This document shows, piece after piece, positions 12,301 through 23,474 of a DNA stretch of 64,000 nt. The translations under genes and the position numbers were made by a program. A model generated the notes under the pieces. That model was not told the origin of the DNA. It did no database searches and saw nothing but the letters and a program-made list of their open reading frames with translations. The DNA is from Progne subis subis. Taxonomy: Eukaryota; Chordata; Aves; Passeriformes; Hirundinidae. The stretch covers positions 62,001-126,000 of the forward strand of contig JAKJHU010000378.1 of the NCBI GenBank assembly GCA_022316685.1, in the 5' to 3' direction. Each line of letters opens with the position of its first letter. Position 1 is the first letter of the stretch.

Positions 12301-13289
12301 TCAATTGTAAATCCGTTCATTCAGTCTTTTATTTATTTCTTCAGTCTTAATTTCAGGCTTCCCGGTGAGCTGACAACTTTCCACTCGGTAGTTGGTTCCC
12401 TCACATGGGCCCTTGATCTTGCTAGCGTGAGTCCATCCCTTCTCAGCTGTTCTTATTGCTGTTTCTGTTGTGAGTAATACAAGGTAAGGTCCTTCCCATT
12501 GGGGCACTAGGGTAGTGTCTTTCCATGTTTTGATTAATACCCAGTCTCCTGGTTTTATTTGATGCAGTGCAATGTCTAATGGGGGTCGTTGTACTATAAG
12601 ACCCTTCTTCCACATTTCTTCTCGACATGCCATTAAGGCAGTGATGTATTGATTGATGTCTTGGTCTCTTACGCTGGGATGGGTTAAAGGCTTCTCTACA
12701 TGATAAGGCATCCCGTACAACATTTCGAAAGGAGATAGACCTATGTCTGTTCTTGGCTGGGTTCCTATGTTTAGCAACGCAAGCGGTAAGCATTTTGTCC
12801 GTGATAGTTTGGTTTCAATCATTAATTTAGTTAACTGTTTTTTTAATTTCCCCATTCATCCTTTCCACCCGTCCTGAACTCTGAGGGTGCCATGGAGTAA
12901 TGGTGTTCCCACTTAATTCCCAGGGACTCCATTGTTTCATTAAGGATTTTGGACACAAAAGGGGGGCCTCTGTCGGAGTCTATTGTTTCAGGTGCCCCGT
13001 ACCTGGGGATTATATTTTCTAGCAGCACTTTTACCACAGCTTGCGTGGTAGCTCTGGTGGTGGGAAATGCCTCCACATAATGAGTTAAGTGATCTATTAT
13101 AACTAACAAATACTTCACTCTCCCGACCTTGGGTAATTCTGTAAAATCTACTTGTATGTTTGCAAACGGCCTTTGGGCTAATGGTCGTCCTCCCAGAGGT
13201 TGTTTTCTAAAGTTGGCCTTGTTCACTTGCAAACAAGTTGTGCATCCCGCTATTACTTGTTTGGCCAGGTTATGAATTCCAATACACAT
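12301..13289 (-). pseudogene. pol: pol integrase region, frameshifted
   Basis: The upper frame (13289-12843) carries a C-X2-C of the zinc-binding domain (CTTC) and catalytic-core segments VDFTE and DSDRGPPF, the first two acidic residues of the D,D-35-E triad. A frameshift near 12885 removes the third. The lower frame (12855-12301) carries the C-terminal domain with the GPY/F-type WEGPYLVLL segment seen in gammaretroviral integrases. It was once the enzyme joining viral DNA to host DNA and is now non-functional. Confidence 0.87.
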
Positions 13290-13390
13290 ATATTTAATTC
13301 CAAACTGATCTACTATAGCTTGGGTTCCTCAGTGAGTTTTCTCGTGTATTCTATGCAAAATTTCCAGCGCTATTGCTTTGGCAATACTTC

Positions 13391-14321
13391 TCATCCATCA
13401 GAGAGTTTCCATTTTCCATCCCGGTCTTTACATATTCCCATTTGAGATAACCTCTGCTCTTCTGTTTTAGTAAATTTATATTCTGCTTTCTCCTCATCCA
13501 ATGACTCTGTCCCGGGCCCTCCTTTTTCTTTTTGTCGTATTATCATTAGAGCGGCTTTCTTGGCCTCCTGATCTGCTGCATTGTTTCCTCTACTTCTAAA
13601 ATCTATTCCTCTCTGATGTCCTCTCAAATGTACCACCGCAATTTTCTTGGGTTTTCTCAATGCTATTAATACCCTTTGATTAATTCCTGATGTATTAAAT
13701 CCTTTCCCTGGGAGTTCATTAATCCCCTTTCTTCCCATATTTTCCCAAAGGTTTGCACTACCCCAAATGCATATTTAGAGTCTGTATAAATTGTCCCTTC
13801 TTTATCTTTTAATCTTTCCAACGCTCTTAATACAGCATACAATTCACAGGCTTGTGCAGACCAAGTTTTATTCAGAGGGCCTGATTCTATAACCTCTAGT
13901 TCCGGTCCCCCTCTAATTGCATAGCCTGACACTCTTTTTCTTTCTATAACCCGTGATGATCCATCTACAAATAGCCTTTCCCCTGTTTCTAATTCTTCTT
14001 CCTCTAAGTCTGGTCTTATTTTAGTTTGCTCCTCAATAGTTGTCATGCAGTTATGAGCTAATTCCTTTTCATCTGGCTCCCCATATAAAAATCGGGCTGG
14101 ATTTGCAAGCCCGTCACTTCTAGGGTCAGTTTAGGGGAGTCTAGAAGGATGCCTTCATATTTTAAAAGTCTGGAGTCTGTAATCCAATTATCTGCTTTTT
14201 GTTGTAAAATTCCCCTAATATTATGAGGAGATAACACCTTTAATTTGCTGTAAATGTTATTTTGTGTGCTTCTTCCATCAGGAGCGCACAGGCTACAACT
14301 GCCTGTAAGCAAGTAGGCCAT
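13391..14321 (-). pseudogene. pol: pol connection and RNase H region, broken
   Basis: RNase H motifs are visible: FVDGSS at the start of the domain, an ACELYAVLRAL helix with its acidic residue, and IYTDSKYAFGVV. They fall in overlapping frames at 14046-13666 and 13738-13391. The frame at 14321-14058 matches the RT-RNase H connection region. Frameshifts separate all three. The region lies directly downstream (minus strand) of reverse transcriptase and upstream of integrase. Confidence 0.82.
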
Positions 14322-14534
14322 CCTTACTAACTGGATCTAACAGTTTGGATAGGTACCCCACAGGTTTCTTCTTCCCTGCCCAATCCTGAGTCAGTACCCC
14401 ATAGGCTGTTCCATTATCTGTGTTTATGAATAAATAAAAGGGTCTTTTTTAATCAGATAGACTGAGTACAGGGGCTTGGATTAATTCCTGTTGTATTCCT
14501 TTTAAACTTTCCTCAACTTCCCGGGTCCATTTCA

Positions 14535-15460
14535 TTAAACCTTCTTGACTAATTTTTGATGTAAGAATTTAACCTTGCTACTATAGTTTTCAATCCATTG
14601 TCTGCAATATCCTACTAGTCCCAAAAGCTGCCTAATTTGCCTCTTGTTCTTTGGGGGTGGCAAGGCTAATATACCTTTCACTCTCTCGGGGTCAATTCTT
14701 TTTTCTCCCTTACTAAAGTAGTGGCCTAAATATTTAACTTCTTCTTCCACAAATTGCAACTTGGCTTTTGATACCTTTAAGCCTTTAAGTCCCAAAAAGT
14801 TTAGTAGCTTTATGCTCTCTTTTCGAATGTCGTCCTCTCTTTCCCCTGCTAGTAGTAAATCATCTACATACTGTACCAAAGTTACTCCTGGCCTGGTCTT
14901 GTAATCTTGGAGGATTTGTTCTAGTGCTTGTCCAAATAAGTTAGGGGATTCCATAAACTCTTGAGGTAATACGGTCCACCTCAATTGCTGTCTCCTATGG
15001 GTCTCTGGATCTTCCCATTCAAAGGCAAATAATCCCGGCTACTTTCTGCAAGGGGGCAGGCCCAAAAGGCATCTTTTAAGTCTATTACACTATACCAACA
15101 ATTATAGGCCCCAAGTTACTTAATAAAGTATATGGATTAGCTACTACTGGGAAGCAAGCTACAGTCCTTTTGTTAATTTCCCTTAAGTCATGGACTAGCC
15201 TATAAGTGCCATCTGGCTTCTTGACGGGGAGTATTGGTGTGTTGAATGGTGACATGCAAGATTCCAGTAGTCCATTGTTAACACAGTCTATCAATTTCAG
15301 ATTTAAGTCCCATTCGTCCCTCTAAGGATATGGGATATTGCCTTATCCTAACAGGGATATCTGGATTTTTAAGGGTAACTGTAAAAGGTGGTATATCCAT
15401 TTGCCCCACACTCTCAGGTGTATACCATACTTCAGGGTTTATTCTCTGCTCATCCTCCAC
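14535..15460 (-). pseudogene. pol: pol reverse transcriptase region, broken
   Basis: The frame 15460-15278 carries the N-terminal fingers (PEVWYTPESVG..., [13 protein letters not shown]). The frame 15294-15085 carries [18 protein letters not shown] and LVHDLREIN. The frame 14984-14535 carries the catalytic YVDD box (YVDDLLLAGE) and LGLVGYCRQWI. These are the standard motifs of gammaretroviral RT in correct order. At least three frame breaks separate them, including one between 15085 and 14984 that removes the first catalytic aspartate region. Confidence 0.88.
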
Positions 15461-15461
15461 T

Positions 15462-15745
15462 CTAAGAGGGGCATAGCTTAATCTTTAACTCCTTATCTAC
15501 TATTTCTAAATTAATCCCCAATTCTATTATTAAGTCCCTTCCTAATAGATTATATTCTGCCTCTGGTACTATTAAGAAGTTACCCAATTTAATCTTTTTG
15601 TCTGTTTCAATTACTACATCCTTTACTGATTTTACTTCAAAAGGCTCCCCCTTTGTCCCAACTACCAGGGCAGTTTCTCGGGCAAAGGTGCACCCAAGGG
15701 GCAGCTTTTGAATGGTCAATCTTCAGCCCCTGTGTCTACCAGGAA
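15462..15745 (-). pseudogene. pro: Retroviral aspartic protease remnant
   Basis: The active-site LVDTGAE is encoded around 15740-15728 and is followed at once by an in-frame stop. After that, an open stretch (15719-15462) carries the flap region and the C-terminal LLGRDLI motif typical of retroviral proteases. It lies between nucleocapsid and RT as expected. The enzyme would have processed Gag-Pol and is dead here. Confidence 0.75.
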
Positions 15746-15835
15746 CTCGAATTCCTGGCGCTGGGGACCTATTTTTATTTTTATCAAGGGCTCCTGGTGT
15801 GTCCTAGTCCCCAGCAAATAGAGCCCCTGACCTCC

Positions 15836-17094
15836 CTAGTCTTCCTTAAACATTCTCTCATCCTTCATTCTCTTTCTGAAATCCTTTCTCAGATGTCCTT
15901 TTCCTCCACAATAAAAACAAGCTCGTGTCTCTTTATTCTTTGGCGCACTTCTTCCCACTTCTGATGAGAAGGCCTGTCTAACCTGTCCCTTCGGGGTGTT
16001 TCTTGTCTTTCCCATACTGCAGCGACCAACATTTTTACTTGTCTTTTGTGGCTTTCTTCCTCTCTCCGCACATATACCTTCTGCGCTTCCCTCAATAACT
16101 CCTCCAATCCCCTCTCCTGCCAATTGTCCAACTTTCTAATTTCTTCCTAATATCTTCCCATGATTTTGCAACAAACTGTGTTTTGAGCAGGGCTTGCCCC
16201 ACTGGGGCTTCAGGGTCTATCCCCGAATATAATTGCAAATTCTTCCTTAATCTTTCTAGCCACTCAGTTGGGGTTTCCTCCTTCTTTTGCCTTTCGTTAA
16301 ATGCTTTGTTAATATTCTGCCCTCTTGGAACTGCCTCGCGGATGCCCTGGATGATTATTGTTCTTAAATCCTGCATGTGTCCCCAGTGTTCTGGGTTCTG
16401 ATGATTCCAGTTGGGATTTTGTAATGGCCATTTAAGATCTGCTTGTGGCCCTTGTGCATGCTGGGCATCCCAAATGTGCATTCTTGCACACCTAATCATA
16501 TTTTTCTCCTCCGATGTAAAGAGGATTCCTAGGATGGATTGTAATTCATCCCAAGTATAAATGTTGGACCAAGAATTGGTCCACACTTTCTGATACTCCT
16601 AATGGATCCTCCAGTAGGTTCCCCATTTCCTTTTTAAAATCCCGCACATCCCCTGAGCTCAGTGGGACAGGAGTAAACCTTTTCTAGCCTGAGCCCCGCC
16701 CCCAATAGGCATTTCCCTTAAGGGATATAGGTTCTGTTGCCTTGCTCTTTGTCTAGTCACAGGACCTCTAGGTGGAGCCTCAGCTTGATCTTGTGCATTA
16801 TCATCATCTGAAGTGGAGGGGCTTGTGGCAGTACATACAGTGGTGGAACCAGGGGGACTTCTTCCCTTTTCCCTCGTCTCCTAGTCTTACAAGGGTCAGG
16901 TTTCTCACTCAGGTTAAATAAAAACACTCTCGGGGTCTCACCCAGATACTCGCATAATTACTTTCTTCCTGACTAAAAGGGGTCTTAGTATTGACCCACA
17001 GATTGAGTTTCTGCCTTACCCAATCTTCCAATAATCCATACACAGGCCAAATACATTCTTCGATATTTCCTTCCCACCTCATACTTCTACACAA
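15836..17094 (-). pseudogene. gag: gag remnant of the chimeric provirus
   Basis: A matrix-side fragment (17094-16909) is followed by the capsid frame 16586-16092, which reads NIYTWDELQSILGILFTSEE and later REAVPRGQNINKAFNER, closely paralleling the capsid at 28318-28812. The nucleocapsid frame (16123-15836) has a zinc knuckle CFYCGGKGHLRKDF in which the last cysteine is phenylalanine. Frames are interrupted between domains. The three domains are in the usual MA-CA-NC order. Confidence 0.83.
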
Positions 17095-17616
17095 TAGTGT
17101 ATCATTTTGGCCTTATCCTTATCCCCAGTCCCAGGATATTGCCTCCATTCTGCTGGCATAAATCCTAACGGACTGTCTTTAGGTACAGGTGTGAGTTTCA
17201 TGGGTGGAGGGGGCTTGCTCTTCCCCTGTCCCATCTTCTGGAGTGCCTTCTATCACACGTACGCGATCACTCGCTTCCCCTTGTTCGTGGCCCACGCCCT
17301 CGCGGACAATGGGAACCGCACTACTGAGGGTCCACACTCGCTTGGGATGTCCGGCTGCCGGCTTCCCTCTCACACAGGCACACTCCAGGATACCCGACCC
17401 CGACCGAAAGGCTACCCGTGTGAAACTTCACACAATACTCACGCGTCCTGCATCTTCGTCCGGACCTCTGTGCACAAAGTTTATAGAGTCGACTGGTCTC
17501 CTTTGCTTATGCCTCGAGTTTTAGGTTCATCGGTGAGAGCGAGGTAGATAATAGGGATCCCGGGCCACCTGAGGTGGGGCGCCTCCCCAGTATTCCTATC
17601 CTACCAGAACATTCTC

Positions 17617-17634
17617 ATCCGAGTCACGGCACCA
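17617..17634 (-). promoter_or_regulatory. Primer binding site, tRNA-His
   Basis: Three bases inside the 5' LTR edge, the sense strand reads TGGTGCCGTGACTCGGAT. This is the exact complement of the 3' end of vertebrate tRNA-His (ATCCGAGTCACGGCA plus CCA), as recalled from established tRNA sequence. It marks the start site of minus-strand DNA synthesis and fixes the orientation of the provirus. Confidence 0.88.
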
Positions 17635-17637
17635 AAT

Positions 17638-18116
17638 TGTTATAAATTGCACGACTCAAGGTTTTAGTCCCAATTAGAATTTTATTAATTACAGCAAGCG
17701 GGGCATAAGCAAAATACAGTGCTGGGCGACAGGGAGTCTGCACTCCGCCAACTGCCGCGTTCGGGCAAGTTTTCAGTCCCTCTTTTATCTTGCTTCTTCT
17801 TCTGATTGACGTGTCCTTCCTGTAGTACTCTGCGCATGTGCTGCGTGTTGCTAGGGGGTCTTTTTCTGCCTCCCGGTGGTCGCAGGGATGAAGGCTGGTA
17901 GTCATCCTCTAGTGTCCCCTAGTCGCCTTCTTCCTTATATGGTAACTAAGCTTGAGTTCCTGAAACTTAAAGCTGATTAAGCAAGTAGAGAAAAAAGGAC
18001 TGAGCAAGAGCATGTTTGCATATGGCTGTTCTATAAGCTTAGATAGTAACATAGTAACTTCCTGTTATCTTGAGTTATTTAACCTCCAGTGAACAAAAAC
18101 AGTTATGTTTATCACA
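17638..18116 (-). repeat. 5' LTR of the chimeric provirus (U3 type II), 479 bp
   Basis: It starts TGTTATAAATTG and ends TTTATCACA on the plus strand. R-U5 (17638 to about 17870) aligns with 9315-9590. The U3 (about 17870-18116) instead aligns closely with the LTR at 61726-62198, sharing long strings such as gaacaaaaacagtta. A TATATAAGG-like box lies near 17934-17942 on the minus strand. Confidence 0.87.
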
Positions 18117-18355
18117 GTGGCCATGGACACTGCACTGACCCACTGCTGGCTTTGGATCCCTCATCCCTTCAAGTTTCCTTGGAAAGCACCCCAAGGACCC
18201 ATTACTGCAGCCAGGTTCCATGGCCAGGGGGATGTGGGAGGCTGCAGGTGGTCAATGCCCCATCCCTGGAAACATTCAAGTCCATCTGGACAGGGCTCTG
18301 AACAACCTGATCTGGTGAAAGATGTCCCTGCTCATGGCAGGGTTTGGATGAGATG
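18117..18355 (+). mobile_element. CR1 retroposon fragment, plus orientation
   Basis: The string ccatccctggaaacattcaa followed by gtccatctggacagggctctgaac and gaaagatgtccctgctcatg is the familiar CR1 3'-region sequence. The fragment begins exactly at the provirus LTR edge (atcaca then gtggccatgg). A roughly 240-bp stretch is the inverted counterpart of 37645-37885 with only a few differences. Confidence 0.85.
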
Positions 18356-19389
18356 AGCACTGCAGAGCTCTTCCCGTCCAAAGCATTCCAGGATTGCGTG
18401 GGGAGAAGGAGCTGCTCACTGGACTCCATCCACTCCCTTGACTCCTCCTTGTCTCTGCTGGAGCCCACATGCAGCAGCCAAAGCCAGCCCCTTCTCTGGC
18501 CTTTCCCTGCCCTGCCCCAGGGGCTGACAGAGCCAGGCTGGCACAGGTGACCTTTAGGCTTTGCAGGGCTCAGGCACAGCGGCTGGGACAGAGTCAGGGC
18601 TGAGGTCACACTCTGTGGGCTGGGGCAGAGCCCAGGCAGAAATGAGCCCTGGAGCAGCAGCTCTGCAGTGGTGGCCACCAGGCCGCCTTGCCAAGGGAGG
18701 CTTCTGGCCATGGCCTGGAAGCAGCTGCTGCTGCCAAGGTGCCTTTGGTGCCTCGGGCTCTCCCTGGCACAGCTCCCAGCACGGCACTCTGCACTTGTGC
18801 CCGAGGCCTTCACTGCCTTGGGGCTGGCGTGGGGCTTTTCCTGCAGCGGGATCTGCCCTGGTCCCTGGCACAGGAAAGGCAGTTCCTGCTGGAGCAGGAG
18901 GTTCTGCCTGCAGTGGGCTCAAACAACTCCAACAAAGGCCCTGTTAACTTCAAAATTCCTTCCTAGAGCCCTATATTCTATACTTGTTATAGCTCCTCTA
19001 CTCTGGTGTAAATAACTCTTTTTTTCTTTTTTTTTTTTTAATTTACTCTATAGTGTAAGTAAAATTTTCAGTCTAACCCTGATCAGAATCAATCCTAGCT
19101 GTATTTATAGAAATATATCTGGTATTCCATCGTTAATCCTGTGGACAAATAGCATACAGTTCAATCTCATCTGTCCAATCTTTTGCACGTAACTTTGGAA
19201 AAGGCTGGGGCTAGGACTAGATCCAGCCACTCCCAGTCTCCTCTCTTAGATGGAATCTTAAAAGTCTAGCGTCCTAGAGGGGTTTGAGGATCCATGATGC
19301 TGTTGGGTGTCATCTCTCCACCTCATGACTCAGCAGCAGTTTTCCAATGATGAAATAAAGCTTTGCCTGAAGCTCCCACTCTGCCCATG
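18356..19389. other. No recognisable gene
   Basis: GC-rich unique-looking DNA to about 18960, then AT-rich sequence with a T-rich run near 19018-19043. Open frames on both strands read through the CR1 boundary and lack family motifs, so I see no gene here. Confidence 0.5.
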
Positions 19390-19700
19390 ACAGGAACCCC
19401 TGTGAGTGTCTGGGACATTCCGGCTCTTTGGCAGCCTGGGGACTCCTGGGATGTCACCGTGGAGCCCCCGTGAGTGCCTGTGACAGATGGGTGCCTTTGC
19501 AGCCCAAGGTGCCCTGGGATGTCAGCATGGAATGGCTGTGACTGCCTCTGACCACAGGGCTCTTGAGCATCCCCAGAAACCCCTGGGAGGTCTCCATGGA
19601 GCACCTGTCTCTGCCTGTGACATTCCAGCTCTGGAACAGCCTGGAGACTCTTGGAAAGTCCCCATGGAACCCCTCTGAGGGCCTGTGACAACTCGGTTCC
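19390..19700. repeat. Degenerate repeat of roughly 70-80 bp
   Basis: Phrases such as ctgggatgtcaNcNtggaNN, cctgtgacattccagctctgg and tccatggagcacctgt recur about every 70-80 bp in four or five imperfect copies. The block directly precedes the exact 41-bp minisatellite. Confidence 0.5.
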
Positions 19701-19707
19701 TTAGCAG

Positions 19708-19994
19708 GCAACCATCACCAGCCCCTGTTGCTATGGTCAGTTTCCATGGCTACCATCACCATCCCTGTTTGCTATGGTCAGTTTCCATGGCAACCATCAC
19801 CAGCCCCCTGTTGCTATGGTCAGTTCCATGACAACCGTCACCAGCCCCTGTTGCTATGGTCAGTTTCCATAACAACCATCACCAGCCCCTGTTGCTATGG
19901 TCAGTTTCCATGGCAACCATCACCAGCCCCTGTTGCTATGGTCAGTTTCCATGACAACCATCACCAGCCCCTGTTGCTATGGTCGGTCCCTTGG
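19708..19994. repeat. 41-bp minisatellite, 7 units, with X-box-like junctions
   Basis: Units start at 19708, 19749, 19790, 19831, 19872, 19913 and 19954, a constant 41-bp step. The core is caaccatcaccagcccctgt followed by tgctatggtcagtttccatg. Each unit junction reads GTTTCCATGGCAACC or a one-to-two-base variant, which fits the RFX X-box half-sites. A perfect palindrome GTTGCCATGGCAAC lies just outside at 20063-20076. Confidence 0.93.
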
Positions 19995-20589
19995 CAGCTC
20001 ATGCAGATCCCATGCCAGGGGTGGTTCCATGGACCACCAGCTCAGGCCTGGAGCCAGAGCCCGTTGCCATGGCAACCATTTGCAGTCCCCATTCCCAGGG
20101 CCATGGGATCCCCAGCAGCACAGAATTGGCTGAGTTGGGAGGCACCCATCAGGATCCACGAGTCCAGCTCCTGGCCCTGCACAGGACACCCCAACAATCC
20201 CAGCCTGGGCCTGGCAGCGGTGTCCAAACGCTGCTGGAGCTCCCAGAGCCCTGGAGCTTGTGACCCTTCCCTGGGAGCCTGTTCAGTGCCCCAGCAGCTT
20301 CTGGGGGAAAAAACCTTTTCCTGACATCCAACCGAAAGCTGCCCCGACTCAGCTCCAGCCCTTCCCTCCAGTGCTGTCCCTGGGCACCAGAGTGAAGAGG
20401 TTCCCACAGCCCCCCAGCCAGGGACCCGCTCCCAAGGCTGCTGCCAGGGCAACCAGGGCTGGCACCAGCGGGGATGATCGGTTTCCATGGGCTGGAATTT
20501 AGGAATGAGATTCCCAATTTTGTGCTCTTGCTAAAACCGAGCTGTCCCTCACTGGCCTCCAGCCTCGCATGCAAATTACAAAAGGCAAA

Positions 20590-21011
20590 GATTCCTTGGT
20601 GGGATAAGGACAATTTACTGGTAATAGCAACAAGATAAGCAAAAACTAGGAACAGAAGGGATTAGAGAAATGATATACAGGGACAACTACAATAACACAG
20701 AATGGCTCTTTCCAGCCACATACTTCCTCCTGCTGGGAAAAGACATCTTGGTCCTTGGGGAAGAGAGAGAATCCCTTTCCTGCCCTGGCAGTGACCTGAG
20801 ATGGGATCAAATACAATGTTGGGACCACGGCCAGGACCACCTCACATCATTGCCAGGGGCAGAGAAAAGGACAGGTGTCTTCCCAGTCTGGATCATGGGA
20901 AATGTGGGTCACAAGGACTCTTCCCAAAGTGCGTTCCTCTGATGCGGGATGAAGTTGGAGATTCACACAAAACACTGCCTGCACTGGGGGTACACGCCAG
21001 GGTTTCCCTTA
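20590..21011 (-). other. Probable 3' flank/UTR of zinc-finger copy A
   Basis: This 420-bp stretch lies below the stop of the minus-strand zinc-finger copy. I see no coding motif or clear polyadenylation hexamer. It is unique-looking sequence. Confidence 0.3.
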
Positions 21012-22162
21012 CTTGTGACTCTGTTGGTGTCAGATCAGGTGAGACCTCCGGGTGAAGCTCTTCCCACACTGGGACACTCGTAGGGCCTCTCCCCAGTGTG
21101 GATGCGCCGGTGGCTGATGAGGTGGGAGTTATGCTTGAAGCCCTTCCTGCAGTCGGGGCAGTGGAAGGGCCTCTCCTCTGTGTGAATCCGCTGGTGCACG
21201 AGGAGATCTGAGCTGGTCTGAAACCTCTTCCCACACTCAGGACACTCATAGGGCCTCTCCCCGGTGTGGATCATTTGGTGGATGATCAGTTTGGACCTGC
21301 AGTTGAAGCCCTTCCCACATTCCCCACACTTGTATGGCCTTTCCTCAGCGTGGGTGTTCTGGTGGCGGATCAGTGGGAGCGCTGCCTGAAGCTCTTCCCA
21401 CACTGCTCACACTCATAGGGCCGTTCCCTGGTGTGGATCCTCTGGTGGGAGATCAGGTTGGACCTGTGGCTGAAGCTCATCCCACATTGCCCACACTCGT
21501 AGGGCCTCTCCCCAGTGTGGATGCGCTGGTGGGTGATGAGGTGGAGTTTTGTTTGAAGCCCTTCCTGCAGTCGGGGCAGCGGAAGGGCCTCTCTCTCTGT
21601 GTGAATCTGCTGGTGCTTGAGGAGATTGAGCTGGTCTGAAACCTCTTCTGACACTTGGGACACTCGTAGGGTCTGTCCCCAGTGTGGATGACCTGGTGCT
21701 GGACAGTGGTGTTGCTCTGGCTGACATTCTGTCCACCTTCCTGGCACAGGGTGGGTCTTTCCTCCTGAGCACCCTGGGATGGGTTTGGAGTCCTTCCTCC
21801 TGTCGGATCTCCTCGCTTTTTCTCCTGATTTGATTCCTGTGCCGTGGAGCCACTCAAAATGGCCTCTTACATGAGGTCCTGCTGTGGGGATTTGTCCTTC
21901 CTGGTGTCCAACCTCAGCTCCTTGTCTCGGGGAGGAAGGACAAGGACAGGATGGGATTTGCCTCCATGCCACAGGGAAGGGGAAGGAGATTCTCCCAACA
22001 CATCCCCGGCAGGACACGTTGGCAGCAGGGTTGTCCTGCAGCCAGGGGCCATGCTGGGCTGGGAGATGGAGCAGGAGAGAGGGGGAAAGGGGCACTGACT
22101 TCCTCCTCACCTGCCTGGCTGTTTTGCGGCATCTTCCTCTTCCTCACAGCCTCCTCCTCCAT
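21012..22162 (-). pseudogene. C2H2 zinc-finger gene copy A, frameshifted
   Basis: Exon 1 (22162-22111) begins [13 protein letters not shown] and ends at a GTGAGG donor. Exon 2 starts near 21925 after an AG acceptor. It contains about seven to eight C2H2 fingers with [13 protein letters not shown] linkers in several frames. Compared with copy C, one base is lost in the last finger, a TGA replaces a codon inside its helix, and at least two further indels lie in exon 2 (near 21390 and 21640). The parent would be a nuclear DNA-binding protein. This copy cannot make a full array, unless the breaks are sequencing errors. Confidence 0.85.
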
Positions 22163-22737
22163 CTGGCCAAGGTTTGAGAATGGGAAATCCTGGTTTTGGG
22201 CAAAAACAAGGGATGAGTATGTTGAGTTTGAATGTCCCTCTGCTCAAGTCCATCTCTACAAGTCACCAGACATCTGGAGTCCCTAATAGTCTATCAAACA
22301 CCAAGAGCAGCCCTGAAAATTCCTTTGTGGAGTTCCCTGTCTCGGGTCTCCCTGCCCTCCCCAGGCTGCTGAGAATCCCAGGAATCTGAAAAGCTCACCC
22401 CTTTTCCATTTTCTGTTTAGAGATGCTTGGGGTTTTGGGGTCCCAGGGTCCCTTCTCCCCTTATTCTCTGCTTTGGGGTGCAGGGGCTCCAAGGAGTCCC
22501 CTGCCCCTCTCCAAGCTGTTGAGGGTCCTGCAAATTGCAGCGTTCCCCCTCTCTGGGCTCCAGGGGGACACAGGGCTCTGCTCCTCCAGGCTGCCTCTGC
22601 CACAGCCACCACTGGGACCCCCCAATGTCACCCCAAGGGCCATTTTCCACCCAGCTTTGGAGTTCTTACTTTTCTAAACATGCCCAACCAAAAAAACCCA
22701 ACCCAAGGACACCCCCAGGATATCTGAGCCAGCTCCC

Positions 22738-23474
22738 TGTCTTAGGCTGGTAAGACAGGGATCTGCTACGGAATGTAGGAGCCTCCCTTGAAATGGAAAA
22801 TACAAACTCCCTCTCTTTGAATTATAATTTTGAAATTAATGGGCTTTCAAGCAAGGATATGGCAATAGGAATAAGTTCTTCAGTAGGAAAATTAAACTAA
22901 AAGTGCAGTAGTAAAAAAAACACCACCAAAAAATCCCCAAAACATAAGACTCAGAATCCAACCTGACACCCGGGTAGTCAGGGTGCTGCTTGCAGTCAAT
23001 CAAATTGTGCTGCAGTCCTCCTGGTGTGACAGAAGTGGTTTTGTTGAAGCAATGATCTTGTAGAAGGGTGTAGTTTTCCTCTGAAGGTCCAATGGTGGTT
23101 TAGACGGGTCTGGTCTTCCTCTGGGTATCCAGTGCAAACGGGCTGCTCTTGGTGATTTAAATCTCAGATTATATCCAGGTGGAATGCTTGGCTCCTCCCT
23201 CTGGGTGGAGCATCTCACAATGGGATGATGTAATTTTATCAGTCATGCAGTGAGAGGCTCAATGGCCCATTAACAGAAGATATCTCCCTGGAGGGAGGAT
23301 GGGTCATGGAAGAGATCAAGAACACTGCCCCATTTGTTTACAGCTGTGCCATTAAGAGAAGATCCCCCTCAGAGATATGAGGAATGGGTCATGGAAGAGA
23401 TAAACAACCTGCCCTCTGGTTTTAACAGATGGTAATAGAATACATTTTTTGGTTACATCTTGCATTGCAAGACA
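22738..23474 (-). mobile_element. Solo-like LTR in copy A, minus orientation
   Basis: It is bounded by tgtctta...gcaagaca and shared with 43411-44159 and, inverted, with 54308-55066. The sense strand starts TGTCTTGCAATGCAAG and ends in ACA. It includes two copies of a roughly 75-bp repeat around atgggtcatggaagagat. No internal retroviral genes and no clear target-site duplication are visible, so the LTR call rests on the TG...CA ends and three-copy conservation. Confidence 0.6.

Larger units (their letters stand above)
9315..18116 (-). mobile_element. Gamma-like endogenous provirus, minus strand, chimeric LTRs
   Basis: Gene order on the minus strand is LTR (18116-17638), primer site, gag, pro, pol, env, polypurine tract, LTR (9767-9315). 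All genes are broken by frameshifts or stops. The primer site matches tRNA-His, the transmembrane protein has a CX6CC motif, and reverse transcriptase has YVDD, all pointing to a gamma-like (class I) ERV. The LTRs match in R-U5 but not in U3. The left flank is the 3.96-kb tandem repeat while the right flank is CR1 sequence, with no target-site duplication. The element therefore joins two loci. Confidence 0.9.

Noticed and set aside
18202..18813. 203-codon minus-strand frame
   Set aside because: It translates the CR1 fragment and neighbouring unique DNA in one run and has no domain motif.
19708..19994. CRISPR-like repeat array
   Set aside because: The units are contiguous with no unique spacers, and the genome is a vertebrate. 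It is a minisatellite.
22738..23474. Complete provirus in copy A
   Set aside because: Only one LTR-like block is present, with no internal genes and no matching target duplication, so it is listed as solo-like.
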